Positions 1-8,739 of a DNA stretch of 64,000 nt are shown piece after piece. Below the pieces are notes generated by a model that was given only the letters and a program-made list of their open reading frames with translations, did no database searches and was not told the origin of the DNA. The first letter of the stretch is position 1, and the number at the start of each line of letters is the position of its first letter. A program made the translations under genes and the position numbers. This DNA is from Agrobacterium fabrum str. C58 (GTDB taxonomy: Bacteria; Pseudomonadota; Alphaproteobacteria; Rhizobiales; Rhizobiaceae): assembly GCF_000092025.1 (NCBI RefSeq), contig NC_003062.2:680001-744000 (forward strand). The letters are read 5' to 3'.

Positions 1-590
1 TCGGCAAGGGCCGCGAGGGCGGTCCGGCATTCCTGATGGCAGCCGGCAAACGTCACGGCTTCGACGTGACGCTGGTGGATGCCTTCCGCGACGAGGGGTC
101 GGATGTCGTTTCCTCCAGCCGTATCCGCTCGCTTCTGTGTGAGGGCGATGTGGCGGGTGCCGCCGGTCTGCTCGGTTATCGCTTTACCGTGGAGAGCGAG
201 GTCATCGGCGGCCAGAAGCTCGGCCGCACATTGGGATACCCCACTGCCAACATGGCGCTGGCGCCGGAGACGGAGCTGAAGGCGGGCATCTATGCCGTGC
301 GGTTCCGTCGCCTCGATGGTTCGATCCACGATGGCGTCGCGAGTTTCGGCTACCGCCCGACGGTGACGGAGAACGGTGCGGCGCTGCTCGAAACCTTCCT
401 GTTCGATTTTTCGGGCGATCTTTATGGGGAAGTGTGTTCGGTGTCCTTCTTCGGGCACCTGCGCGACGAGCTGAAGTTCGACGGGCTCGATCCGCTTGTC
501 GCCCAGATCAGGCGTGATGAAGAGGAGGCGAGGGCGATGCTATCAGGCGTGCGTCCGCTCAGCCAGCTGGACGCGAAGATCGCGTTCTGA
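1..590 (+). CDS. ribF: Bifunctional riboflavin kinase/FAD synthetase, C-terminal part (cut by window start)
   Basis: The frame is open from base 3, so the gene begins before the window. RibF phosphorylates riboflavin to FMN and adenylates it to FAD in the cytosol. The visible part starts inside the FAD synthetase (nucleotidyltransferase) domain. It reads GKGREGG and then VSSSRIRSLL, the family's ISSxxIR signature. The riboflavin kinase domain follows, with GRTLGYPTANM (the phosphate/ATP-binding PTAN motif) and an intact C terminus at base 590. The ATG at 36 is internal and not the true start. ileS lies 272 bp downstream on the same strand; ribF-ileS is a common order in proteobacteria. Confidence 0.93.
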   Translation, partial: GKGREGGPAFLMAAGKRHGFDVTLVDAFRDEGSDVVSSSRIRSLLCEGDVAGAAGLLGYRFTVESEVIGGQKLGRTLGYPTANMALAPETELKAGIYAVRFRRLDGSIHDGVASFGYRPTVTENGAALLETFLFDFSGDLYGEVCSVSFFGHLRDELKFDGLDPLVAQIRRDEEEARAMLSGVRPLSQLDAKIAF

Positions 591-862
591 TCGTGTTCGT
601 CCGGCTGCGCCTTGCCGTCGCTTTTCTCTTCCTTTTTGCTGGGAAACCGCATAAACAACCGTCCATGTCCCAATACCGGTTGAAATTTGCAATTCAGATT
701 GGCCGAATTATTGGCCCGGCCTTCCGCCCGCTCTGAGAGAGCCGGAAGGTCCGGGATTTTGGCGCTTACATGACATGTGACATATGGCATGGCGCTTTCC
801 GAATTTGCCCTCTTTGCAATTGAGATGGCGCGACTGATACGGCGCGCAACAACGGTACGATT

Positions 863-3766
863 ATGAGCGACACCGCAGAAAAACTGGACTATTCCACCAC
901 CCTCTATCTGCCGCAGACGGATTTTCCGATGCGTGCCGGCCTGCCGCAGAAAGAACCGGAAACGGTGAAGCGCTGGCAGGATATGGGCCTCTACAAGAAG
1001 CTGCGCGCTTCCGCCGCCGGCCGCGAGAAATTCGTGCTGCATGACGGCCCGCCCTATGCCAACGGCAACATCCACATCGGCCATGCGCTGAACAAAATCC
1101 TGAAGGACGTCATCACCCGCTCGTTCCAGATGCGCGGTTTCGACGCCAATTACGTGCCCGGCTGGGATTGCCACGGCCTGCCGATCGAATGGAAGATCGA
1201 GGAAGCCTACCGCGCCAGGGGCAAAAACAAGGACGAGGTTCCGGTCAACGAATTCCGTAAGGAATGCCGTGACTTCGCGGCCGGCTGGATCAAGGTTCAG
1301 TCGGAAGAGTTCAAGCGTCTCGGCATCGAGGGCGACTTCGAAAACCCCTATACGACGATGAACTTCCACGCCGAAGCCCGCATCGCCGGTGAACTCCTGA
1401 AGATCGCCCGGAGCGGCCAGCTTTATCGCGGTTCCAAGCCCATCATGTGGTCGGTGGTCGAGCGCACGGCGCTGGCGGAAGCCGAAGTCGAATACCACGA
1501 TGTCGAGAGCGACATGATCTGGGTGAAATTCCCGGTGAAGGATGCTGCGCCCGCTCTTTCCGGCGTCTCCGTCGTCATCTGGACGACCACGCCGTGGACC
1601 ATCCCCGGCAATCGCGCCATCGCGTTCTCTTCGCGGGTCGAATATGGCCTTTTCGAAGTCGAAAGCGCGCAGAATGATTTTGGCCCGCAGACGGGCGAAA
1701 AGCTGATCTTCGCCAGGAAACTTGCTGACGAGGCCGCAGCCAAGGCGAAGCTGACCTTCAAGTTCGTTCGCGATGTGAAAAGCGAAGAACTGGCGGCCAT
1801 CACCTGCGCCCATCCTTTGGCATCACTCGGCTACGATTTCCCGGTTCCGCTTCTCGATGGCGATCACGTCACCGACGATGCCGGTACGGGTTTCGTGCAC
1901 ACCGCGCCAAGCCATGGCCGCGAGGACTTTGATGCCTGGACGAATAGCGTCCGCACCCTTGAAGCACGCGGGATCGATACCAAAATCCCGTTCCCGGTCG
2001 ATGACGCCGGTTTCTACACCGAAGACGCCCCCGGTTTCGGCCCGTCGGCCGAAGGTGGTGCGGCCCGCGTCATGGACGACAACGGCAAGAAGGGCGATGC
2101 CAACGAGCGCGTCATCAAGGCGCTGATCGCGGCCAACAACCTGTTTGCGCGGGGTCGTCTGAAGCACAGCTATCCGCATAGCTGGCGCTCCAAGAAGCCG
2201 GTGATCTTCCGCAACACGCCGCAGTGGTTCGTCTACATGGACAAGGAACTCGGCGACGGCACGACGTTGCGTTCGCGTTCGCTCGATGCCATCGACCAGA
2301 CCCGCTTCGTTCCGGCTTCCGGCCAGAACCGTCTGCGCGCCATGATCGAAGGCCGGCCCGACTGGGTTCTGTCGCGCCAGCGCAGCTGGGGCGTGCCGAT
2401 CGCCGTTTTTGCCGACGAGCAGGGCGAGGTTCTGGTGGACGAAGCCGTCAACGCCCGCATCCTCGAGGCCTTCGAGGCCGAAGGTGCGGATGCCTGGTTT
2501 GCCGAAGGTGCCAAGGAACGTTTCCTCGGCAACGACCACGACCATGCCAAATGGCAGCAGGTCATGGACATCCTCGATGTGTGGTTCGACAGCGGCTGCA
2601 CCCATACCTTCACGCTGGAAGACCGCCCGGACATGAAGTGGCCGGCGGATGTCTATCTGGAAGGCTCCGACCAGCATCGCGGCTGGTTCCATTCGTCGCT
2701 GCTGGAAAGCTGCGCGACGCGTGGCCGCGCGCCCTATAACGCCGTCGTCACCCATGGTTTCACCATGGACGAGCAGGGCCGCAAGCAGTCCAAGTCTCTC
2801 GGCAACGTGGTTGCACCACAGGACGTGATGAAAGAGTCCGGCGCGGATATTCTGCGCCTGTGGGTCATGACGACCGACTACTGGGAAGACCAGCGTCTGG
2901 GTAAGGCCATCATCCAGACCAACATCGATGCCTACCGCAAGCTGCGTAACACGGTGCGCTGGATGCTCGGCACGCTCGCGCACGACAATGGCGAGGAGAT
3001 CGCCTATGCCGATCTGCCGGAGCTGGAAAAGCTGGTGCTGCACCGCCTGTCCGAGTTGGATAAGGTTGTGCGCGATGGGTACGACGCCTTCGACTTCAAG
3101 AAGATCACCCGCGCCCTGATCGATTTCGCCAATGTCGAGCTGTCGGCGTTCTATTTCGATATCCGCAAGGACACGCTTTATTGCGACGCGCCGTCGTCGC
3201 TGAAGCGTCGCGCATCGCTGTCGGTCATCGCCAAGCTGTTCGATTGCCTCGTCACATGGCTCGCACCCATGCTGCCCTTCACAACTGAAGAAGCATGGCT
3301 GTCGCGCTATCCGGATGCGGAATCGGTGCATCTTGCCCAGTTCCCGGAAATCCCGGCGGAGTGGAAGAACGACGCGTTGGAAGCCAAGTGGGAAAAAATC
3401 CGGAAGGTCCGCACCGTCGTGACGGGCGCGCTGGAAGTCGAGCGCCGCGAAAAGCGTATCGGCTCCTCGCTGGAGGCAGCCCCGGTCGTCCACATTGCCG
3501 ATTCCGATCTTCTGGCGGCGCTGTCAGGACAGGACTTTGCCGAAATCTGCATCACCTCCGCCATCACGGTGGTGGGCGATGAGGGCCCGGCCGATGGCTT
3601 CCGCTTGCAGGAAGTGGCGAAGGTCGTGGTCGAGCAGAAGCTGGCGGAAGGCGTGAAATGCGCCCGTTCGTGGCGCATCACCACCGATGTCGGCTCCGAT
3701 CCGCAATATCCCGACGTATCGGCCCGCGATGCGGCGGCACTGCGGGAGCTTGCCGCACTCAAGTAA
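863..3766 (+). CDS. ileS: Isoleucyl-tRNA synthetase
   Basis: This 967-residue class Ia synthetase charges tRNA-Ile in the cytosol. The HIGH signature is at residues 71-74 after PPYANGNI. The second signature is KQSKS at 641-645, with Gln in place of the usual Met of KMSKS. The CP1 editing domain lies between them, with TTPWTIPGN and the [11 protein letters not shown] segment. The C terminus, where many bacterial IleS proteins have a CxxC zinc finger, keeps only a single Cys (KCARSW), so the zinc site looks degenerate. The start is the ATG at 863. The length fits the family. I saw no T-box leader in the 272-bp gap upstream. Confidence 0.96.
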   Translation: MSDTAEKLDYSTTLYLPQTDFPMRAGLPQKEPETVKRWQDMGLYKKLRASAAGREKFVLHDGPPYANGNIHIGHALNKILKDVITRSFQMRGFDANYVPGWDCHGLPIEWKIEEAYRARGKNKDEVPVNEFRKECRDFAAGWIKVQSEEFKRLGIEGDFENPYTTMNFHAEARIAGELLKIARSGQLYRGSKPIMWSVVERTALAEAEVEYHDVESDMIWVKFPVKDAAPALSGVSVVIWTTTPWTIPGNRAIAFSSRVEYGLFEVESAQNDFGPQTGEKLIFARKLADEAAAKAKLTFKFVRDVKSEELAAITCAHPLASLGYDFPVPLLDGDHVTDDAGTGFVHTAPSHGREDFDAWTNSVRTLEARGIDTKIPFPVDDAGFYTEDAPGFGPSAEGGAARVMDDNGKKGDANERVIKALIAANNLFARGRLKHSYPHSWRSKKPVIFRNTPQWFVYMDKELGDGTTLRSRSLDAIDQTRFVPASGQNRLRAMIEGRPDWVLSRQRSWGVPIAVFADEQGEVLVDEAVNARILEAFEAEGADAWFAEGAKERFLGNDHDHAKWQQVMDILDVWFDSGCTHTFTLEDRPDMKWPADVYLEGSDQHRGWFHSSLLESCATRGRAPYNAVVTHGFTMDEQGRKQSKSLGNVVAPQDVMKESGADILRLWVMTTDYWEDQRLGKAIIQTNIDAYRKLRNTVRWMLGTLAHDNGEEIAYADLPELEKLVLHRLSELDKVVRDGYDAFDFKKITRALIDFANVELSAFYFDIRKDTLYCDAPSSLKRRASLSVIAKLFDCLVTWLAPMLPFTTEEAWLSRYPDAESVHLAQFPEIPAEWKNDALEAKWEKIRKVRTVVTGALEVERREKRIGSSLEAAPVVHIADSDLLAALSGQDFAEICITSAITVVGDEGPADGFRLQEVAKVVVEQKLAEGVKCARSWRITTDVGSDPQYPDVSARDAAALRELAALK

Positions 3767-3832
3767 TGAAAATGGCCGGATGAATTGCGCTTTGCCTCTT
3801 CATCCGGTACACCTGCCTGAAAATGGCCGGAT
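3767..3832. repeat. 15-nt direct repeat and stem-loop between ileS and the lipoprotein gene
   Basis: TGAAAATGGCCGGAT occurs at 3767-3781 and again at 3818-3832. Within the first copy CCGGATGAA pairs with TTCATCCGG (about 3776-3807) across a 14-nt loop. There is no T-run, so this may be a weak transcription stop or an mRNA-processing hairpin. The direct repeat and the hairpin are visible; any function is inference. Confidence 0.5.
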
Positions 3833-3908
3833 TTGCACGGCAATGCGGGCTGCCGCCTGCCGAAAGACGATGTCTGGCGAAGTGGGACGGACGGCTGGAA
3901 GGGTTTCA

Positions 3909-4547
3909 ATGAAGACGATGCAGGGTAATGCGCAGGGTTTGGGCATGTTTCGCACGGTTGTTGGCGTCACGACGATAGGCGTGCTGCTGGGCGCCTGCAC
4001 CAGCCCGACCTACGGTACGGGCAAGACGGCTGCCGAACAGCTCGTCGACGATCTCGGCAACGCGACCTCGATCACCGGCGACCAGAGCAAGCGCAACCTG
4101 AAATACGGCCCCCGCCCGGGTCTCGTCGTTCCCGCCCAGGCCCGTGCCGAACAGCTGACCACGCCGCAGCAGAACATGGCCAACCGCGAAAACAACCCGC
4201 AATGGGTCGAATCGCCGGAAGAAACCCGCGAACGTCTGCGCGATGAGGCGGATGCCAACAAGAACAACCCGCATTACCGCTCGCCGCTGCTCGCCGGCAA
4301 CGGCACCGCCGGCCAGATGACCGAAAGCCAGAAGTGGGAAGCCTTCCGCAAGGCCAAGGCCGATGCCCAGGGCGGTTCCGTCGTTAATGCCCAGCGCAAG
4401 TTCCTGACCGATCCGCCGGCTGAATATCGCAGCGTTCCGCAGGATCAGCTGACCGATCTCGGTGAGCCGGAACAGAAAAAGGAAAAGCGCCGCAAGAAAG
4501 AAGCGGCTGTCGCCAACACCGGCAAGAGCTGGTGGAACCCCTTCTGA
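3909..4547 (+). CDS. Putative outer-membrane lipoprotein, function unknown
   Basis: I take the ATG at 3909 (212 aa), which follows GGAAGG by a few bases, rather than the longer open frame that runs back into ileS. The N terminus is a type II signal peptide: a short basic start, a hydrophobic stretch and the lipobox LLGAC, with the Cys at about residue 33. The mature part is hydrophilic, rich in Asn, Lys, Glu and Gln, and ends in a basic KKEKRRKKEA run before SWWNPF. No enzymatic motif is visible. The composition suggests a periplasm-facing, partly disordered lipoprotein. It sits alone after ileS and is convergent with tadA. Confidence 0.8.
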   Translation: MKTMQGNAQGLGMFRTVVGVTTIGVLLGACTSPTYGTGKTAAEQLVDDLGNATSITGDQSKRNLKYGPRPGLVVPAQARAEQLTTPQQNMANRENNPQWVESPEETRERLRDEADANKNNPHYRSPLLAGNGTAGQMTESQKWEAFRKAKADAQGGSVVNAQRKFLTDPPAEYRSVPQDQLTDLGEPEQKKEKRRKKEAAVANTGKSWWNPF

Positions 4548-4601
4548 GAAAAATGACGGGCTGATGGGCCTGCGGGAAAGCTTGTGCCTCCCGCCGGCCG
4601 C

Positions 4602-5060
4602 TTAGTCGTCGAGACGTTTCTCGCGGAAGAATTGCCGCAGGATTTCAGCACTTTCGCTTTCCGCCAGTCCTGAATAGACATCCGGTGCATGGTGGCAGGT
4701 TGGCTGGCTGAAGAAGCGCACGCCACTCTCCACAGCGCCGCCCTTCGGGTCTTGCGCGCCGTAATAAAGGCGGCGGATACGGGCAAATGAAATCGCCGCC
4801 GCGCACATGGTGCAGGGCTCCAGCGTAACGTAAAGATCGGCACCGGGCAGGCGTTCCTGTCCCAGCGCTTCGCAGGCCATGCGGATCACAGCGATTTCGG
4901 CATGCGCGGTCACATCGTTCAATTCACGGGTGCGGTTGCCGGAACGGGCAATGACGCGGCCATCCAGAACAAGCACGGCGCCGATCGGAACCTCATCCCG
5001 CTCGCCGGCGGAACGGGCTTCGACAAGCGCCAGTTCCATGAAATGCGTCCTTTCGGCCAT
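4602..5060 (-). CDS. tadA: tRNA-specific adenosine deaminase
   Basis: TadA deaminates A34 of tRNA-Arg(ACG) to inosine and is normally essential. The 152-aa protein carries the cytidine-deaminase-fold zinc site: HAE with ligand His53 and catalytic Glu55, then PCTMC with Cys83 and Cys86. The length matches bacterial TadA. It is divergent from rluB (71 bp between starts), an arrangement that puts two RNA-modification genes under one intergenic region. Start is the ATG at 5060. Confidence 0.93.
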   Translation of the reverse strand: MAERTHFMELALVEARSAGERDEVPIGAVLVLDGRVIARSGNRTRELNDVTAHAEIAVIRMACEALGQERLPGADLYVTLEPCTMCAAAISFARIRRLYYGAQDPKGGAVESGVRFFSQPTCHHAPDVYSGLAESESAEILRQFFREKRLDD

Positions 5061-5131
5061 TGCGGTTCAATTTCCTCTTAACCCTTGTGCTTGGACCTGA
5101 TAGGACAGCCCAAACAACAGGCAAATAGCAA

Positions 5132-7141
5132 ATGACTTTTAAAGACAAGCCGAAGCGTGACGGCGGCAAAACTTTTGGCGGCGACAGGAAGCCGAAAGGC
5201 CCCGGCAAACCCGCTGCAGAGCGTGAAAAGAAACCGGCGCAAGCCAAGGCTGCGCCCGCTTCTGCCGCCACGGCCGAAGTGGTTGGTGCCGGCAAGCCCG
5301 AGCGTATCTCGAAAATCATGGCGCGCGCCGGCGTTGCCTCGCGCCGCGATGTCGAGCGCATGATCATGGAAGGCCGCGTGTCGCTGAACGGCGTCTTGCT
5401 GGATACGCCGGTGGTCAACGCCACGCTCTCCGACAAGATCGAAGTGGACGGCATGCCGATTCGCGGTGCGGAGCGCACCCGCCTCTGGCTCTACCACAAG
5501 CCCGCCGGCCTGGTGACGACCAATTCCGACCCGGAAGGCCGCCCGACCGTTTTCGATAATCTGCCGGGTGAACTGCCGCGCGTGCTCTCCATCGGCCGCC
5601 TCGATATCAATACAGAAGGCCTGCTGCTGCTCACCAATGATGGCGGCCTTTCCCGCGTGCTGGAACTGCCGACCACCGGCTGGCTGCGCCGTTACCGCGT
5701 GCGCGCCCATGGCGAGGTCGATCAGGCAGCACTGGACAAGCTGAAGGACGGCATTGCCGTTGACGGCGTGCTTTATGGCGCGATCGACGCAACGCTCGAC
5801 CGTACCCAGGGCCACAATGTCTGGATCACCATGGGTCTGCGCGAAGGCAAGAACCGCGAAATCAAGAACGTGCTCGGCGCGCTCGGTCTTGAGGTTAACC
5901 GCCTGATCCGCATTTCCTATGGCCCGTTCCAGCTGGGTGATCTGCCCGAGGGCAAGGTGCTGGAAGTGCGCGGCCGCATGCTGCGTGACCAGCTTGGCCC
6001 GCGCCTGATCGAAGAGGCCGGCGCCAATTTCGACGCGCCGATCTACAATACATCTGTCGACGATGAGGAAGAGGCGCCGGCTAAGCGCGCCAAGTCCGAA
6101 TGGGCAAAGAGCGACGCGCCTGAGGGCAAGCCGCGTTTTGAAAAAGCAGCCGGCAAGCCGGAAGACCGCCGCGAAAAGGCGCTCGGCCGTCTGGATACCA
6201 AGCGCAGCGACAAGCCCGCTGGCAAGTTTGGCGCCAAGCCTGCCGGAAAATTCGGTGGCAAGGGCCGCAATGACGACGAGGGCGATGATCGTCGCCCCCG
6301 CCCGCCCGCCGGCACCAGCCGCACCGCCAATGTCTGGATGGCACCTGGCGCAAAGCCCACCCGCGATGGCAAGGAACGCAAGTCGTCAGCCCGCGCTGAA
6401 GCTGAAAGCCTGTTCAAGAAGCCGTCTGCGCAGGATGAAGCCCGCCGTAACGTCGTGCGGCATGCTGACGCCGAAGGCGAGTGGATTCGTTCGGACTCCC
6501 CCCGTGAAGAAGAAGGTGGCCGCGGACGCGGTGACCGTCCTGGCCGCGGCGAAAAGAGCTTTGGCGATCGCGGTGGACGCGGCGGCAAACCTTTTGGCGA
6601 CAGACCCTCCGGCGACCGGCCATTCCGGGATCGCCCCCGCGAAGACGGCGATCGCCCCCGTGGGGATCGACCTGCACGCGGAACAAAGAGCTTCGGTGAT
6701 CGCCCCGCACGCGGCGACAAACCCTTCGGTGACCGTCCGTTCCGTGACCGGCCTCGCGAAGACGGCGATCGCCCACGCAGCGACCGTCCGCGTGGCGAGA
6801 AGAGTTTTGGCGATCGTACCGCGCGTGGCGAAAAGCCATTCAGCGAACGCCCGTTCCGTGACAAGCCCCGCGAAGAGGGAGATCGTCCCGGCAGTGATCG
6901 TCCGCGCGGTGACCGGCCTTTCGGCGACAAGCCCAGAGGCGGTAAACCCGGCGGCAGGCCCGCATCGGGCAAGCCGTCCTTCGGCAAATCCGGCGAGCGT
7001 GGCGAACGCTCCGGTTTTTCGGGCAAGGGTAAAGGCCCCGGTGGCAATGGCCCCGGCGGCGGCAAGCCGGGCGGCAAAGGCCCGGGTGGCAAACCTTCTG
7101 GTGGCAGGGGAATGACACGTAATGCGGATCGTAGGCGGTGA
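5132..7141 (+). CDS. rluB: Ribosomal large subunit pseudouridine synthase B with long low-complexity tail
   Basis: RluB-family enzymes isomerise a uridine of 23S rRNA helix 89 (U2605 in E. coli). An S4 RNA-binding domain spans about residues 54-110 and the RsuA-type catalytic domain about 115-300. The signature GRLDINTEGLLLL places the catalytic Asp at about residue 158. The 669-aa length is more than twice the E. coli enzyme because of a tail from about residue 300. That tail is rich in Lys, Arg, Gly, Pro and Asp, with repeated FGDRP, FRDRPRE and GDRPRGDRP units and a Gly/Lys/Pro end. The tail looks disordered and RNA-binding-like. The last 20 bases overlap rsmD. Confidence 0.9.
   Translation: MTFKDKPKRDGGKTFGGDRKPKGPGKPAAEREKKPAQAKAAPASAATAEVVGAGKPERISKIMARAGVASRRDVERMIMEGRVSLNGVLLDTPVVNATLSDKIEVDGMPIRGAERTRLWLYHKPAGLVTTNSDPEGRPTVFDNLPGELPRVLSIGRLDINTEGLLLLTNDGGLSRVLELPTTGWLRRYRVRAHGEVDQAALDKLKDGIAVDGVLYGAIDATLDRTQGHNVWITMGLREGKNREIKNVLGALGLEVNRLIRISYGPFQLGDLPEGKVLEVRGRMLRDQLGPRLIEEAGANFDAPIYNTSVDDEEEAPAKRAKSEWAKSDAPEGKPRFEKAAGKPEDRREKALGRLDTKRSDKPAGKFGAKPAGKFGGKGRNDDEGDDRRPRPPAGTSRTANVWMAPGAKPTRDGKERKSSARAEAESLFKKPSAQDEARRNVVRHADAEGEWIRSDSPREEEGGRGRGDRPGRGEKSFGDRGGRGGKPFGDRPSGDRPFRDRPREDGDRPRGDRPARGTKSFGDRPARGDKPFGDRPFRDRPREDGDRPRSDRPRGEKSFGDRTARGEKPFSERPFRDKPREEGDRPGSDRPRGDRPFGDKPRGGKPGGRPASGKPSFGKSGERGERSGFSGKGKGPGGNGPGGGKPGGKGPGGKPSGGRGMTRNADRRR
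6530..6960 (+). repeat. Degenerate in-frame repeats in the rluB tail
   Basis: The coding DNA repeats a unit of roughly 100-130 bp that encodes FGDRP...FRDRPREDGDRP. Full units are visible at about 6595-6680, 6715-6800 and 6835-6920, with codon-level drift between copies. This is an expanded coding repeat, not an intergenic repeat or CRISPR. Confidence 0.75.
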
Positions 7142-7679
7142 GTTCCGCGGCCGGACACTGGCCGCGCCGAAATCGAATTCCATTCGTCCAACCATCGACA
7201 GGACGCGGGAAAGCCTCTTTAACATCCTGAGCCACGCCTATCCGGAAAGTCTTGACGGTACGCGCGTGCTGGACGTTTTTGCCGGAACCGGCGCGGTGGG
7301 GCTGGAAGCCCTGTCGCGCGGCTGTCGGGTGGCGCTCTTCGTCGAAAACGGCGTCGAGGGCAGGGGACTGCTCTGGGAAAACATCGATGCGCTCGGCCTG
7401 CATGGCCGCGCCCGTATCCTGCGGCGTGACGCCACCAAGCTCGGTGGCGTCAACAATATCGAGCCCTTCGATCTTCTCTTCGCCGATCCGCCCTATGGCC
7501 ATGGCCATGGCGAGAAGGCTTTCGCTGCAGCCCATGCCGGCGGCTGGCTGACATCAGGCGCGCTCGCCATTCTGGAAGAGCGCGGCGATGTGACGGTCAC
7601 GGTCGAGCCGGTATTCAAGCTGCTCGAAAGCCGGATTTTCGGTGATACCAAGATGCATTTCTACCGCTACGAGCCCTGA
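7122..7679 (+). CDS. rsmD: 16S rRNA (guanine966-N2)-methyltransferase
   Basis: RsmD methylates G966 of 16S rRNA using S-adenosylmethionine. The 185-aa protein starts MRIVGGEFRGR, typical of the family. It has SAM motif I (VLDVFAGTGAVGLEA, about residues 49-63) and the amino-methylase motif ADPPY at about 123-127. It starts inside the last 20 bases of rluB, so the two rRNA-modification genes are translationally coupled. A hairpin (TGACGGGA, 4-nt loop, TCCCGTCA) overlaps its stop at 7677-7696. Confidence 0.93.
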   Translation: MRIVGGEFRGRTLAAPKSNSIRPTIDRTRESLFNILSHAYPESLDGTRVLDVFAGTGAVGLEALSRGCRVALFVENGVEGRGLLWENIDALGLHGRARILRRDATKLGGVNNIEPFDLLFADPPYGHGHGEKAFAAAHAGGWLTSGALAILEERGDVTVTVEPVFKLLESRIFGDTKMHFYRYEP

Positions 7680-7756
7680 CGGGAGCCTTCCCGTCACGCC
7701 ACGGTCTTGTCTTGTTTGCGCAATAGGCAGAGCCTTTGCCGTGGTAATCTTTTAGG

Positions 7757-8692
7757 GTGTTTCGCATGGAGCAGGCTGGCAACGACAGCGTCACGATCGT
7801 CCGCGCGGGGGAGGACGTCCTCAAGGGCGCTGGCGGCAGCGGCCACGAGCCGACATTCGGACTGGCGCTCGGCGGTGGCGGTGCCCGCGGCATCTGCCAC
7901 ATCAACATCGTCGAGGCGCTGGATGAACTCGGCATCCGGCCGGTGATGCTCTCCGGTTCCTCCATCGGCTCCATCATTGGTGCGGGCATGGCAGCCGGCA
8001 TGTCGGGCCGCGAAATCCGCGAATATACGCTTGAACTCATGGGCCGGAAGGGCTCGGTGGCACACCGGCTCTGGAGCCTCGGCCCGGCATCGATGCGCCA
8101 TGCGGCCCACGGTTTTCGCCTCGGCCAGTTCAATCTCGAACTCATCCTTCATGCCCTGATGCCGCAGGCCCTGCCGAAGGATTTTTCGCAGCTTGCCATC
8201 CCGCTGAAGGTGATAACGACAGATTATTACGCCCAGACCGAAGTGGTGGTGGAAAGCGGCGAGATCATCCAGGCACTCGCCGCATCCGCCGCCATACCGG
8301 CGCTGTTCATGCCTGTTCGTATCGATGGCCGTATCATGATTGATGGCGGCATTTTCAATCCGGTCCCTTATGAGCATCTGCTTGAACACGCCGATATCGT
8401 CATCGGTGTCGATGTGGTCGGCGGCCCGGAAGGCGATGGCAGCACCATGCCGAACCGGCTGGATAGCCTGTTCGGCGCCAGCCAGCTGATGATGCAGGCG
8501 GCGATTGCTCTAAAACTGAGGCTGCGCCCGCCGCACATTTTCCTGCGCCCACCGGTGCACCGTTTCGGCGTGCTGGATTTTTTGAAGTCGGAGGAGGTGC
8601 TCAATGCGTCGGCCAGCATCAAGGATGATCTGAAACGCCAGATCGAGATGCAGGTGGAGTTGTTTCACCGCGGGCAGGGCGTGGAGGCTTGA
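7757..8692 (+). CDS. Patatin-like phospholipase (RssA/NTE family)
   Basis: This is a 311-aa serine lipase of the patatin fold. The oxyanion-hole motif GGGGARG is at residues 39-45, the nucleophile elbow GSSIG at 67-71 (Ser69), and the dyad partner DGG at Asp196. All catalytic elements are intact, so hydrolysis of phospholipid or lyso-lipid is likely. The substrate cannot be read from sequence. I give the GTG start at 7757; ATG at 7766 in the same frame is equally possible. It has no signal peptide, so it is probably cytoplasmic or peripheral at the inner membrane. It converges on the Kef-type antiporter gene. Confidence 0.85.
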   Translation: MFRMEQAGNDSVTIVRAGEDVLKGAGGSGHEPTFGLALGGGGARGICHINIVEALDELGIRPVMLSGSSIGSIIGAGMAAGMSGREIREYTLELMGRKGSVAHRLWSLGPASMRHAAHGFRLGQFNLELILHALMPQALPKDFSQLAIPLKVITTDYYAQTEVVVESGEIIQALAASAAIPALFMPVRIDGRIMIDGGIFNPVPYEHLLEHADIVIGVDVVGGPEGDGSTMPNRLDSLFGASQLMMQAAIALKLRLRPPHIFLRPPVHRFGVLDFLKSEEVLNASASIKDDLKRQIEMQVELFHRGQGVEA

Positions 8693-8739
8693 GCGTTACA
8701 CCCTGAATAGGAAGCCGAGCGGGGGCCGCTTATTTGACA

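Noticed and set aside
591..862. T-box or other riboswitch upstream of ileS
   Set aside because: No T-box bulge, specifier loop or terminator/antiterminator pair could be seen; T-box control is also rare in proteobacteria.
422..1813. 463-aa open frame on the minus strand opposite ribF end and ileS
   Set aside because: It lies opposite two clear genes, has no family features, and arises from high G+C third-position bias.
1823..3493. 556-aa open frame opposite ileS
   Set aside because: Antisense shadow of ileS; composition is rich in Arg, Gly, Ala and His as expected for such shadows.
6530..6960. rluB repeats considered as a CRISPR or satellite array
   Set aside because: The units are in-frame, degenerate and lack fixed spacers, so they are coding repeats.
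6043..7191. 382-aa minus-strand frame rich in Pro, Arg, Ser and Gly
   Set aside because: Mirror of the RluB repeat tail; low-complexity DNA gives open frames on both strands.
7677..7696. TGACGGGA hairpin after rsmD as an intrinsic terminator
   Set aside because: The stem is good but there is no T-run, so terminator function is not supported.
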